Source of the DNA: Marisa cornuarietis
Lineage: Eukaryota > Mollusca > Gastropoda > Architaenioglossa > Ampullariidae
Direction: 5' to 3'
Length of the DNA: 64,000 nt
Assembly: GCA_004794655.1 (NCBI GenBank)
Contig: SMMW01000001.1
Location: 1,426,001-1,490,000 of the forward strand
Shown: piece after piece, positions 49,304 through 61,476 of the stretch
Layout: every line of letters starts with the position of its first letter
Position numbering within the stretch: position 1 is the stretch's first letter
Made by a program: the position numbers and the translations under genes
The notes under the pieces: generated by a model
Databases searched by the model: none
What the model saw: only the letters and a program-made list of their open reading frames with translations
Told to the model about the DNA's origin: nothing

Positions 49304-52300
49304 ATGAGAGAGAAAAAAGTGATGATAATGCGTGTGTGCGCGCGCGTGCGTGCGTGAGTGAGGGTGTGTGTGTGTGTGTGTGAATGTTTTGCTGTCGTTC
49401 TAATTATCGCTTCAAATGGCCGAGACTCGTTTCCAAGGTGTTTTCAGATCAATGTTGTGCAAACATCACTTACTAGCAAAAACTCGGGGAATAAACTCGC
49501 TTCATCACTCATGGGTTACGAAAATACTCGTTTAACGTTTCTCCTGCGGCTGCCAATTGAAAACATGATTTATTATTATTTTTTTGTATGACTATTTTTG
49601 ACAGGAAAGTCCTGATGTTAGCGAAGACCTGTACAACGTAAAGGTAGACAGCTTGTTGTAGTATGTTGTGCGTCGTTGACGTGTCTGGACTTCGTATCTG
49701 CCACCCAAAGTCCTGCATGTCCGTCATAGCATTGTTGTTGTTGTTGGTGGTGGTGGTGGAAGTGAAAAGGGATTCTACCTAAAAGCGATATTTCACTGGG
49801 GGAGGGGGAGAGGGATTTGGGGGAACATTAGGGAGTGGGGAATGAAAGGGGGAGCAGGGGAAGGGGTTATGGGAGGTAGGGGATCGAGGTTGGTCGGTTC
49901 TCGGTGACGTCGCAGGTTGTTTATTTTTTGTTGCTGTTGCCCTTTTTTCCTGTTGTTGTTTCTTGCTTTTGGTGTCCAGGAGGCCTGCCAAGTCCGCAGT
50001 GGTGTGCGCTGTACTGGTTACCAGATCCCTTATGTTGCCGTGTTTTATCCTCGTCTACATTAGTTTTAGGCACTATACTTGTTTTTATTGTTCATTACAT
50101 GAAGGACTTTCAGTTTTTTTTTATAGTTTTTCCTTTTAATATTGTTTAGTATTGTTTTTGTCTTTATTGATCCGGCATGTGTATGGTTTGCCATCATCTT
50201 TACAGTTTGTGTTTAGTTTTTTTTAAAAGGGTTTAGGTTTTTATTTTATTTATTAAGCTACCCTACCTTATGTTTAGTTAGTTTTAGTTCAAGATGAATG
50301 AAGGAAACCCATATTTACTATGGCTCAATTTATTTTCAATAATATTTTAAATATATAGTTATGCTAAGCTAGCAGTCTTATCGATTTGTTTACGGCAATG
50401 TTTGTTTAAGTTTTTTGTTGGTTTGTTTTGATTGGTTTCGGCCTTTATTGCTTTTGATTAGGAGATGTTATCCAGTTTGTATTCTTTGTCTGTTTATATG
50501 AATCCAGATTCTGGATGGCTTGCTACCATCGTTACCACTAATGACAGTATAGTATGCCGTAACTCTTTGAGTGGGCTAAGGCAGCTTGTAATGTTGAATG
50601 CCAGTCTATATTTTATCTGAGACCTGTATGAGCTCCTCTCTTTCTTGTTTGTTTTTATTATGCTCAAATAGCACATGGAAAGTGCTTAGTCTGTAACCAC
50701 ATGTAAGGGGTCTTTAAATCTGGTTAATTATTCTCCTTTAAGTCTCATTCTAGCTATTTTGGTTTGGTGGGACCGATTTCATTTGAAGAAAAACAAAGTA
50801 ATACTAAGTTGATCATCTTACAGTCTCCTATTTACTTTCTCTTTGTACTTCTCTTGCCACCTTAACTTTATTGCTGGCTTTATGGCTTTTATTCTCCTTG
50901 CTGGAGAAGTATCAAGGTTTACATTGATGACTTTAGGATTGATATTTTGCTTTACTGCCAGCCACTTCATTTCCTTGTATTCCAATATGGGAGAAAACCC
51001 AGAGAGACCTACAGTCTCCATTTTCTTTGTTAATATTTTTTGTGAGAGACAGTATCTCACATACTATGTATATTCTGTCAGATGATTTGTTTTTAACGAC
51101 TGGAGTGCTGATGTTGAATCTGAAATTACAAGGTATTGTCGTTGTGTTCTTCACTCTAGATTGTTCTGTCTGGAAAGCTGTCTGTCTGGCAGTCAGCTCG
51201 GCTGTGAAAATTGAGGTATGTGTCGGGAATCTTGTGGAGATGGACATGTTGTCAGGAGAAAATACTTCCAGTCCAGTCGCTTGTGTCTCTGGACCATGAG
51301 ATTCATCAGTATGTATCTGCGTATAATCTTTGCAGATGGTGCTTATTTTCAGCCTTTTTTTCTGAAGTGATTTGGTTCTGGTGTTCTTTGCTGTATTTAG
51401 TAGGTCGAAGTCTATGGTTCTAGAAGTGTCCATGGTGGTATTTGGATGTTGGTTTTTGGGTAAAGTGCTGTGATGCTTACTTTTGCTCCTTTTGTGTCTT
51501 CTGTATGTTGGATGTGCTGTTGGATAATGAGTTTGTGGTGTGGGCCGACCTTTGCCTGTGGGGCTGTGAGTGAATCTGTGAGGCTGTGTGTTCTGGAGGG
51601 AGACCCTAAATCTTGTAGTTGTAGCTGGCTGCTCTATCTTTATTTATCAGTTCTATTGAGGTCTCCGTCCTGTCTCTGCCAGCACCGACAAGTTTGGTGT
51701 GTACGAAGGTGCTCCCGACACTACTGTTAGCGCCTGCAGTGACTGAAGCTTAGCTACTGCTTTGATCTTAGATGGACTAGAAGTGGAGCTGCATACAGTA
51801 GTTTAGATGGATTTGGTAAAGGCTAAGCAGAGATTTTAAATTAGTACGCCAGTTAATTGCCAGGGTATACAAAACTCATTCAAAATTTCACTCAGATTGT
51901 CTTTCTTGTGACAGCCTGGCTACCAGATTTGTGCTTTGCTCAAATGTCCCGAGTTATCAGCCTCAAGCTGTACTTTATCAGCTTGTCAGCCTAAGTTGTG
52001 CGTTATGAAACTTTACCAACCAGTCGTCACTGCGACTGAAATAAAAAGTAGTTTGAAAGAGCAGCCCACATCTTTACGGGGACGTCGAGATTTGTGTGTC
52101 TGCACCTTGTGCTGCGGCTGCTGCCTAATTAGCTTTAAGGCCAGCTTTTACTGGTGCTGGGGTCGTGATAACCAGCGTCTCTCATCGAGTAGAAACGTGT
52201 GCAAATCACGAGAAAGAGTCCAGCTCCAAATGTGTCGGGGGGGGGGGCGTAAATTACGCAAAAAAATCACTTTTTAAGGTGAAAACAGGGCCTGATTGGC

Positions 52301-55300
52301 GTTTGGCGTCCCAGGTCAGAGGTTTCATCATGTAATACACCACGAGATATATAAAGTTTATATTTCGTCATGACTTATTATCAAATCAGTGGTACAAATT
52401 TACACGTATAAACACATGTAAAGTAGATCTTGACAACAAGCATAAAGATCACGATAATCTGTTAACACTTGTACACTGATGGGTACCTGTTTGCGAAAGA
52501 TCCTTAACCCCGAGCTCCAGTATGTTTATACCAAAGTCTACAAACCACCAGCAGCTCTAATCTGAGGGTCTGAACCACCCCCTCCCAACAGTTCTGTCGT
52601 GGGTCCCTAGTATTTCATGGATGGTACACTTTCATGGATGAATACCTTCATGGTTGTGTCGTGTTCTTTCTTCAACTTGATGCCATCATGGCACGATAGA
52701 TGATTTATTGTTTACAGCTACAGTGAATGCTATTACTGACAGGGGTCTGCCTAATGTCTTGAGCGACAGCCTGTCACTGGTGCTAGAGACATGGGAACCA
52801 TTATACCTGGCTGTATATATTCTCTCCAGACGTATGATCGGTCAGTGTACAGTAAGTTATTAGTCTTTACAGAGTTTCAGGGAGAGTGTAACAGGACTAC
52901 CTATTCTTCCAGCTGCCATCTGATTATTTCAACAGATCTCAACTACCGTGCAGTATGTCTTACAGTGGGAATTTAGAGAATCTGGGTTCGCTGTCGTGCT
53001 GTTAGCTACAGACAGAAATAGAGCTTAGAAAGATTGCTGTCCATGCCGTTGCTATGGAAGATGATTGAAACACATACGCATCGATTTTCACAAAATGTCT
53101 GCGAGTGCGGGTTTTGAAATCAAAGGATGCAGACCGCTTAGCCTGGTTGTTTCGAAGGATTTCCAGCAGAGGGAGAAGTTCTAAATATTTAGATGTGTCG
53201 GAATCGAAGGACTTCGTAGAAGCCAAATCGCCCTCCTGTCCTCAGGAAATGCAGTCTTGCTGGTCTGTAATTGCTGCACTCAGTTATTCAGTTCTTGTTA
53301 AGAATAAAGTTTGTCGATTGTAGTAATAACAACAATAACAACTGATGATCTGGGGTTGCACAAGCATTTGTTTAAGAAAACAAACACACAGTAATTAGGC
53401 ATCGTTAAGCATGCGGGCAAAATGCTTTTCTCAGTTTAGCAACATTACAAAGCTTAGCGACTGTGTTCTGCTCGATGTAATTCAACTTTACAGATCATGT
53501 CGATCTACACGCGATTTCACCAGCGACGATCTTTGTCCTTTTCTTATTGTTTTCTTTCTTCAAAGATCTTGTTTATCTACCTGTTTTCTCTCTTGTCTTC
53601 CCTAGTACGATTTTAATGCACTGACAGTTAATGTTTTATTTTTGGTTTTTTGTTGGCCTTTTAGGCCACAACTCCCCTTTTTTACAAGTTACCCATCTTT
53701 TATGTTATTCTTGCTTCTTGTGTAGGCTTTTATTGTACTAGATGATATGGTTATGTTATATTATTTAGGGAATTTTTGTCCCTAAACATTTTAAAGTAAG
53801 ATAACTTTTTCTCGCCGTGATATAGCCTTAGTTTCTTTTAACACACAACCAACCAACCATCCCTAGCACGCTTTCTTTGTTTATTTTTTTTCTTCTTTGT
53901 AATCTGTTTACCGGACACTCTCGCGCCTGGTGGAAGGTACACAAGATCCAGGTAGGTAGTATATATGATAGCAGATATACCACTTGTAACGACTATAGCT
54001 GTTACCTAATATTCTGTGCGTTAATACCTGTTCGACATTTGCCATACCGGTAATTACAGAATCCTGTTACTTTAGTCTATGGAGGTTCAGATGTCGAGAT
54101 ATAGTTGCAGCAGCAAACACTTCTTCGTTTCCCACTGTTAGTCTCTTTCATGCAAGAGAAGACAATAGATGCAGACTAGGGCCGATAACAAATGATTTTT
54201 TTACGGTTCATGTGAGCGGACGAAATTAGAAACAAATCCCTTTCTCCGGAAAATAGAGACAAGATGGAGATGCTGCACAACACCTCAGCAGCGGCTGCAA
54301 TCAGTAGAGTTCTTTCCAGCACGTGGCACCGAGACAGATGCTCGTCAGAGTAAGACGCCTACAGGTTAGCCACTTTATCTTCGGTACAAAGGCACTTAGA
54401 TTACACTGTCTGCGGTACAAAGGCACTTAGATTACACTGTCTGCGGTACAAAGGCACTTAGATCACACTGTCTGCAGTACAAAGGCACTTAGATTACACT
54501 GTCTGCGGTACAAAGGCACTTAGATTACACTGTCTGCGGTACAAAGGCACTTAGATTACACTGTCTGCGGTACAAAGGCACTTAGATTACACTGTGTGCG
54601 GTACAAAGGCACTTAGACTACACTGTGGGCGGTACAAAGGCACTTAGATCACACTCTGTGGTACAAAGGCACATAGATCATACTGGTTTATTTTTTAGTA
54701 CGAATTAAGGCACCTATATAGGTCTTTGGTACAAAGGCACTTAGATCACACTGTCTGCGGTACAAAGGCACTTAGATTACACTGTGTGCGGTACAAAGGC
54801 ACTAAGACTACACTGGGCGGTACAAAGGCACTTAGATCACACTCTGTGGTACAAAGGCACATAGATCATACTGGTTTATTTTTTAGTACAAATTAAGGCA
54901 CCTATATAGGTCTTTGGTACAAAGGCACTTAGATCACACTGCGTACAAAGGCAATTGGATCAGTCTGCACTACATAGTCACTTAGATTACACTGTGTGCG
55001 GTACAAAGGCACTTAGACTACACTGTGGGCGGTACAAAGGCACTTAGATCACACTCTGTGGTACAAAGGCACATAGATCATACTGGTTTATTTTTTAGTA
55101 CAAATTAAGGCACCTATATAGGTCTTTGGTACAAAGGCACTTAGATCACACTGCGTACAAAGGCAATTGGATCAGTCTGCACTACATAGTCACTTAGATC
55201 ACACTGTCTGCGGTACAAAGGCACTTAGATCACACTGTCTGCGGTACAAAGGCACTTAGATCACACTGTTTTTAGTACAAATTAAGGCACCTAGGTCTCA

Positions 55301-58300
55301 CTTTCATCGGTAAAAGGCGCCTAGATTGCTCTGTCTTTCGTACAAAGGCGGGGAAGCAGTTCTATACCCAAGTAACGCAGCAAACTACCCTCGGTCGACC
55401 AAGTTGGGGGGGAAGGGATACCTGACTTCATAGAGGGCTGGGGAGTGAGAGCAGATGGGCACCGCCTTCACGTAAAGATGAACCTGAGAAAAACCTGGGG
55501 CCAGTTGCACAATATATTTCTAATTTTAAACACTTTTCTGCCTTAACTATATTTAGATAATCAGTTTAAAGTGCACACCACATTTTTGGAATTTTTAAAA
55601 CTAAAACTGCTTTAAGTTAGATAAAGTTGTTTAAGTCTGACTTTCCGTCCTGTCAGTACAACTTTTTGTATAGTCTTGTGCAATGGCAGAGAAAAGATTT
55701 GTCTTCTTTAGAACAGTTTTAAGGTTTAGAAACATGTTGTGCAACTGGCCCCAGATCTCTAATACCTCATCCCCCCAGCAGCCTGAAAAGGTTTGGCGAC
55801 GACCTTTACCTTTACTTTGTACAAAGGCACTTAGGTTATAATCTTCAGTAAAAAGCTGTTATAGGTCGCACACTATTCAATAAAAGGCAGCTAGGTCACA
55901 CAGGCATGGTAAAAGGAAAAGTCTGCGAGTTCTATACAAGGCACCTAAGTCACAGTGTCTTTATTAAAGGCTGCGGAGTCGCACTCGTTGGTAACAGAGG
56001 CTTAAGTCACACTGTGTGCTGTAAAGTGTAACCCGGTCACACTATCACCTAGCACTTCTAGGTCGCACCGTCTTTAGTAAAAAGTACCTAGACCAGACTG
56101 GAAACTGAAGGTTTGGATGTCAGTAATCAAAGGTCGGCTTGTTGCTAGATTTTGTTGGACGATTGTGATCAGCTCTTTCGTGGATAATTTAATTACAGTA
56201 GATTTTTCATTGAAACTCTGTGGCAAGTAAAGTGTTTCCTTAACAGAGCGCTTAATGCCTACAGTTCTATATGTAATTTTCGTCTCCTTGTAATGAAACT
56301 CTGCTGTTATCTCTTTTGAAAGTTTACTTTCTTTTTTAACTAGAGAAAAGTTGAGCTGCTACGAATTAAAGAGGAAAAAAGAGGTTTTACAGGGAATCCA
56401 GTTAAGGTACGTATATATAAAGGGAGAAATATTTAAAGGTAGAAAATTATTTTGTTTGATTGCAAAAGCAAACGGTCGAATAGTGGCCTTGTGTCCTGAG
56501 AGGTTTTTCTTTGTCAGACACTGAATAAAAGAATCAAATGAACAGAAAAACACATTATGTCCATTAGTTTGTGCGACTGTTTTAAAGTCAAAAGCTTTGC
56601 TAACATATTTAAATTCATAATTTACAGAAGAGCAAATGACTGCAAGTGACATAGTCTGTCAGGTACAGCTTTTTTATTTAATGACAGTTGACGGCCCTAA
56701 CAAAGAATGACGGACCAGCTGAAGGAGCTATGCAAACTGTCACGTCACTCCCCTCCTGTCGTCTGGATACCCTAGTCGGACACTCTTTAACCGATACCAA
56801 AAACAAACAAAAAAAATAAATAAAATATCCCTCTCACCCGGTTCATTAAAGTCAGTTCATTAACGACACAGAACACGAAACCACCAGCTATCATAAACCG
56901 ATGTAAAAAAAAAAATAATAAATAAATTAAAAAAATCGTACTGAACCTCGCTTCCGTCTGGTCAGTAGGATCGACCTATGAACCTTACTTTGTAAGAAAG
57001 TTCTGCCGTCTATGAAAATAAGAGTAAAGAAAATGTGATCCTTGTGCGAAGTTGGGAATAACATTGTGGAGAGCATTGGGCAGACCGCACTATCCGTGAT
57101 TTCTGCGTCTGCTGTGTGTAGCGTCACCTTCACCCTCCTGCGGAGGAGCACGCGCACCTCGGGGTTCGGGGCGTCGTCAGCGCCAGCGGCAGACAAGGGG
57201 AGGTCACCTCCATGAACCACTGGGCCGCGGGACGCTGCAGTTCCGGTGTCGTGGCTGAGTCGTCTGCCTCGCGCCGCTGGGGACCCGGCAAGCGCATCGA
57301 CCCTGGCAACCTGGATGAGCTGATCAGGTGGGTGACAGCCTAATTGCTTCTTCTTCCTCATCGTCTTGTTCCTTTCTTGTTCTTCACAAAGAGATGACAG
57401 TCCTCACGGACGGGCTTAACTCGTTTGTCGCAGCGGATTATTATTATTATAGTGAGTATTTCTTATTTAAATTTTAAACCGTTCATAGCTTTTCTAACTT
57501 GCTAAAACTGTTTTACAGAATTTTACGGAATGTTATCAGAATTAAGTTCAGAGAAAGACATGACGTGCCTTCATGTAAAGAAGAGATCCCACGATGGAAT
57601 AAAACGACAATTAAGTGTTTTATTGATTTAGTTTTTAATGAGGTCATTGACGTCGTCATCGTTGTTGAAGGGATCGTGGATGATGTAAAATGTGACTGCT
57701 GACAAAGGCTGTTTTGGGTTCATTTTTAATTTGTAGACTAATTAATTTACCTGGTAGTCTATTGGCTATCAACGAGTCACTTTTTTATCTTTAATTATTT
57801 TCTCTTTCTATTGTGTAATCGCACAGCGTGCGTTTAACGCAGCATTCAATGTACGTGCTCGCCACATCCACCCGTGCATGCAGCTTTATTCGTTATTTCA
57901 GTCATCATGCAGTTTACCTCCCCTTCCGATAAAGTTTCCCTTTCGCTGCTTATTCAACATGACAGGACATTTCTACACTAGCGTGTGCTGCTAGAAACGG
58001 TAGAAGTCTTGATTTACATGGTTTTCATGAAAGCAGTTCTTGAGTCCATCTGTCCACCGCTATTAACCTCTCTAAAACGAGTTTAGGTCTAACACTGTTT
58101 TAATTTAGAAATGTGCTGTGCACACAGCCCCAGTCACCGAATTTTTTTTTAACGTATTTGCTCCACACACGTCCTTTTTTTTAAAAAAAAAAATATACTA
58201 ACCGACCTACTCGCACGATGTTTTTGCACAGAGGACTGGAAGGTTCTTGTAATGTTCCAGGCCCAACTCACGCAATTTCACCACTGTCTCCAACAGCGGC

Positions 58301-58521
58301 GTGACCCGCTCGGAGAAGCTGACCCCTCGGGTGGAGCGAATGCCACACGTGGCGCGCGAAGAGGAGCTGAGGTCTGAGGTCGGAGTGGCGCGCGAGATCG
58401 ACCGCTTGAGCTGCGAGGACATGTCGGGTCTGGAGGAGTGCTTCCGCAGGGTCTGCAAGGTAGGACGGACTGTGTGCTTACTCGCTTTCAGCCTCCACAG
58501 CACTGGGTGTGCTCGTCCATC

Positions 58522-58598
<77 letters not shown>

Positions 58599-59396
58599 TT
58601 TAACCTAGAAAATTTGGATAAAGTCACTGGTAAATATTTTAAGAAGTAGAACTACACCAAGTGCTTTCAGCGTGAGATTAACATTGTCACCGCTGCAGTG
58701 ACCGTCATCACTCTTTTCCTTTCATCTTCTTCTGTCTCTTCCTTCTCATATTCTTTGTCTTTATCTCTGTATTTCTCGTCGTCTTTATTCTCTTACTCCT
58801 TCTTCGTCTCTCGTATTTCTCGTCTTCTTCCACCCTCCGTCTCTTCTTTCTGAATACACGAAGAAGAATGCAAAGGGATGAATTCAAACAATTAATAAAT
58901 CGCCTGATTTCAACCAATGTCAGTCACACTTTGTTGCTGGCGGCTGGACTATAGTGCCGTACCACTTGATCGCAGTGTTTTCTGCAGATTACATGCGCAC
59001 TTTCGTGCAGACCTGGATTTTCTCCGTATTTTTCTCTGTAAAGGCACAGGTAAAATCGTAAGCATTGCGGAAAATTTTGTCGGTCGAAATTGAACAAAAT
59101 GATGGTTGCAGATAGGGCTCGGGTTAGTTTTCGGACCGTTGCTTTTAAACCCCACTGAACAGTGTAAGGGGGGAGGGCTTTCTCGTAGCTTTGAAAGAGG
59201 AAGCACGTGCAGGAACTAGACCACACGCATGCTGGCTGTGACGTGACGGAACAGGTGCATTTGCTGGCAGAGGCAGTGATGCGTAATTTGAGAAAGGCGT
59301 TTGATCCGCAGCGACAACGGATGAGCTGATGCTGAAGCAGTCAAGATTTTTTTATAATTCAAACTATGTCGTTTATTGAGATTTAACTTATTTATT

Positions 59397-59441
<45 letters not shown>

Positions 59442-59466
59442 AAATGTGTACGTGTATCTACGCACG

Positions 59467-59498
<32 letters not shown>

Positions 59499-60315
59499 CA
59501 CACACGCGCGCTGCTGTTTAAAAAAAAACAAATTTATGTTTAGAAATGGCTGCGTAAGGCTTGCTGCTATCCTATACATGTAAAATATTGTGTTTGAAGC
59601 AGATTATTCGTCAGAACTGATAGACGTCTCCCCAGTCGTCAATATGGTTGATTTCACGCGGAAAGGCGACCTGGCTGGCAAACGAGGGCATAACCCCTGA
59701 CCTTGTCTAATTCCGCGCAGAATACCACGACGTCATCGAAGAAATTAGTTCTGAATATGGAATACTCTAGGGACTACAAACATCAGGTTAATCTCTGTGA
59801 AATTATGGCGAGTCAAAGGCAGCACGGCTGATCACGCAAGGGAGCTAATCTCAGCTTCATGTTATAAGACCGCAAAGCGTATTATCCTCCCTGTGATCAG
59901 CAAGGGGCCTAATCAAGGAGCTGTATTGTGTATGATACTATATACATGTATCAATGAAGGTCGGTGCTATATACGATACATAGTTCCGTTGGCCTAATGT
60001 ATGAAGCGGAGACAGAAACCAAAATCTAGACGATGGAAGCCGGGTAATTCTGCATTTTATTTTTATTGAAGTTATAGAGTAAAGAAAGTGCGGTGATGCT
60101 CTCTTCACATCGTAGGATTTTCTGTCAGCAACCAATTCCTGCTAGGTACATCATGTCCCTTTGGGCTTATTTTGCTTCAAATTTTCGTTTTTGTCTGTCA
60201 GAATTTTCGTAAGCCAAACGAATCTAATGTTCTGCTGCCGAAACTAAATGATATTGGTGGCGCAGACCGTGAACAGAATGAATTTAAGCTCCCTGGTGTT
60301 GCCTTGGAGAGCTGA
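45824..60315 (+). CDS. Unrecognised multi-exon gene (basic, probably disordered protein)
   Basis: Splice-bounded exons that chain in phase: 45824-45943, 47978-48172, 48438-48539, 49605-49643, 56344-56406, 57122-57327, 58297-58459, 60202-60315. All junctions are phase 0 except 57327/58297 (phase 2). The sum is about 333 residues ending in TGA. Recognisable strings: EISFMARARRPGTRGNTWDT (exon 2), GNLNPPRPKSSIPPMARNRG (exon 3), RKVELLRIKEEKRGF (exon 5), GKRIDPGNLDELIS joined to GVTRSEKLTPRVER across exons 6-7, and NFRKPNESNVLLPKL (last exon). The product is rich in Arg, Pro and Ser, with charged helical parts near the C-terminus. No domain, signal peptide or membrane segment is evident. I do not know the family. 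The first exon is the least certain; translation could begin at 47978 instead. Further exons may hide between 49644 and 56343. Confidence 0.6.
45921..46196 (+). repeat. Minisatellite that repeats an exon end and its splice donor
   Basis: Five to six degenerate units of about 50 bp, each with a form of TGACAGGGATCTACCTGGGG, then CTGGTGAGTA and CAGACCCTTACATTT. The first unit overlaps the end and donor of the putative first exon (45824-45943, donor GTGAGT at 45944). Later units keep GTGAGT or similar at two or more places. Confidence 0.65.
46200..47977. other. Intron or promoter region of the unrecognised gene
   Basis: Mostly AT-rich, with a (TG)n run at 47366-47399. From about 47640 to 47760 it is CpG- and GC-rich (GCGCACGCGCGG, TTGCGCGGCGCCGAGCG), a plausible promoter if translation starts at 47978 (inference). 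Open frames here on both strands are compositional. Confidence 0.4.
49243..49382. repeat. (TG)n/(AG)n/(TG)n compound microsatellite
   Basis: A long TG run to 49291, GAGA units to about 49315, then GT/GC-rich units to 49382. Confidence 0.9.
50933..51433 (-). mobile_element. Second, more decayed LINE RNase H fragment
   Basis: A minus-strand frame contains IHTDESHG (decayed Asp block), SIFTAELTARQTAF (Glu block) and WVFSHIGIQGNEVAGSKAK (the WVPGHIGIPGNE..D.LAK block). It has lost residues between them. It sits in the long intron of the unrecognised gene and is more diverged than the 41-42 kb copy. Confidence 0.75.
51440..53640. other. Intronic; no exon or repeat I can support
   Basis: Part of the long intron between exons 4 and 5 of the unrecognised gene. 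A minus-strand frame at 53002-53226 with KYLELLPLLEILRNNQAK is not enough for a call. Confidence 0.4.
53640..53865 (+). mobile_element. Possible LINE 3' end with (AACC)n tail
   Basis: GATATAGCCTTAG followed by ACACAACCAACCAACCATCC resembles the GAGATAGCCTTAG..TAACTAACT 3' end at 20955-21057. The rest is T-rich and undefined. Confidence 0.35.
54383..55350. repeat. Large minisatellite, 31-bp unit with a higher-order block
   Basis: About 27 units of GGTACAAAGGCACTTAG..CACTGTCTGC (31 bp). The first eight or so are almost perfect. From about 54594 a composite block of roughly 200 bp recurs about three times, containing variants ATAGATCATACTGG, TTTATTTTTTAGTAC and CACCTATATAGGTC. Degenerate units continue at 55810-56095 beyond the MITE at 55497. 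The array lies in the long intron of the unrecognised gene. Confidence 0.95.
55497..55752. mobile_element. MITE with GGGGCCAGTTGCACAA termini
   Basis: Left GGGGCCAGTTGCACAA (55497-55512) is the exact reverse complement of right TTGTGCAACTGGCCCC. With flanking CT/AG the palindrome extends to 18 bp. The interior is AT-rich with TTTAAA-type inverted patches. No transposase is present; the superfamily is uncertain. Confidence 0.8.
55810..56095. repeat. Degenerate outer units of the 31-bp minisatellite
   Basis: GTACAAAGGCACTTAGG, then AAAGGCAGCTAGGTCACAC and AGGCACCTAAGTCACAGTG recur at irregular spacing. This looks like the old edge of the 54383-55350 array. Confidence 0.7.
58525..58597. repeat. 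(GT)n microsatellite
   Basis: About 36 GT units shortly after the GTAGGA donor of exon 7 of the unrecognised gene. Confidence 0.95.
59400..59510. repeat. (CA)n microsatellite, two runs
   Basis: Runs at about 59400-59438 and 59465-59490 separated by a mixed GTA/CGTG stretch. Confidence 0.95.
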
Positions 60316-60422
60316 CGGAACTGCCCTATAAACAGAGACTGATTACTGTCCACTCAAGCATGAACCGCCATAAAGTAAGGAGCTGGCGGCCAGCGCATAT
60401 GCTCGGTGCCTGGTGTGAAGTA

Positions 60423-61036
60423 TGGGGCGCCAAGAGGGGAATTTTCACAAATTTGCTATTTCTAGCTATACATTGCAATGTATAATTATAGAATGCAATG
60501 TATAGCTATACATTGCATTTTATACTTATAGATTGCATTCTATAGCTATACGAACGCCGATTGGTTGGTCTTTGACCTTCTTTTCCCATATGCAAATGAG
60601 CCAGCCTCGTTCCGTATACATTTCAAGTCAGAAGTTATAGAATGCAATCTATAAATATAGATTTCAAATGTATAGCTAGAATGCATTCTATAGCTAAAGA
60701 ATTGAAAGGTATATATAAAATGAACTGGATAGCAACTTCTGAGTATAATATAAATGAAACACTTCGGTTTTTACCGAGTTTTTCTCTCTCTAGCTATACA
60801 TTGCAATGTATAATTATACTTTTTAATGTATAGCTATAGAATGCAATCTATAAGTATAGAATGAATTGTATAAATATAAAATGCAATCTATAAGTATATA
60901 ATAAATTGTATAAATATAAAATGCAGTCTATAAGTATAAAATGCAATGTATAGCTATACATTGCATTCTATAATTATACATTGCAATGTATAGCTAGAAA
61001 TAGCAAATTTGAGAAAATTCCCCTCTTGGCGCCCCA
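60423..61036. mobile_element. TIR element built of 20-bp palindromic units
   Basis: The termini TGGGGCGCCAAGAGGGGAAT and, inverted, ATTCCCCTCTTGGCGCCCCA continue as an inverted pair for more than 60 bp, through TTTGCTATTTCTAGCTATAC on each side. TA borders both ends (60421-60422, 61037-61038), consistent with a TA duplication as in Tc1/mariner-type elements. Inside, near both ends, units of about 20 bp follow TATAnATTGCAnTnTATAnn. A central unique segment (about 60549-60635) carries ATTGG (inverted CCAAT) and an octamer, ATGCAAAT. No transposase. Confidence 0.85.
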
Positions 61037-61476
61037 TAATGAAGCATAAGACGTCGACAAGCCCTCGCTCTGCTGATGGCCCCGTGCGACAGGCTCTAAT
61101 GAAAGCTCGCTAACGCCAGATGAATGAAAGAGGACCGAGCGGGGTCAAGCGGGTGGGTAGTTGGGGGGGGGGAGGGCACATGGATAGATGCGGAGGATCA
61201 CAAGGCCCGCCACTCACACCGGTCTTTGGCGATGGTGAGCAGGTTTAGCACAGGATGACCAGTCCATTCCTGACATTCGTAAACTAGTTCTTCCTCAGTC
61301 GACCTCCAAGACACCTATAGCTCATGCGCAGTTAAGATTGACATATCTTGATATGTGGCGAGATGAGAAGATTTTGAGACGAGGAAATGCACATATGTTA
61401 GTATATGACGTATCTGTTTAAAATGTAACGATATAACCGCAATGAGACGACCATTTGCTCATATGCTAGGACAATA

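Noticed and set aside
53002..53226. Minus-strand frame with a leucine-rich helix
   Set aside because: One short piece with no splice partners or family match; chance is the simpler explanation.
54383..55350. Repeated array as a CRISPR
   Set aside because: Units are head-to-tail with no unique spacers, in a eukaryotic genome. It is a minisatellite.
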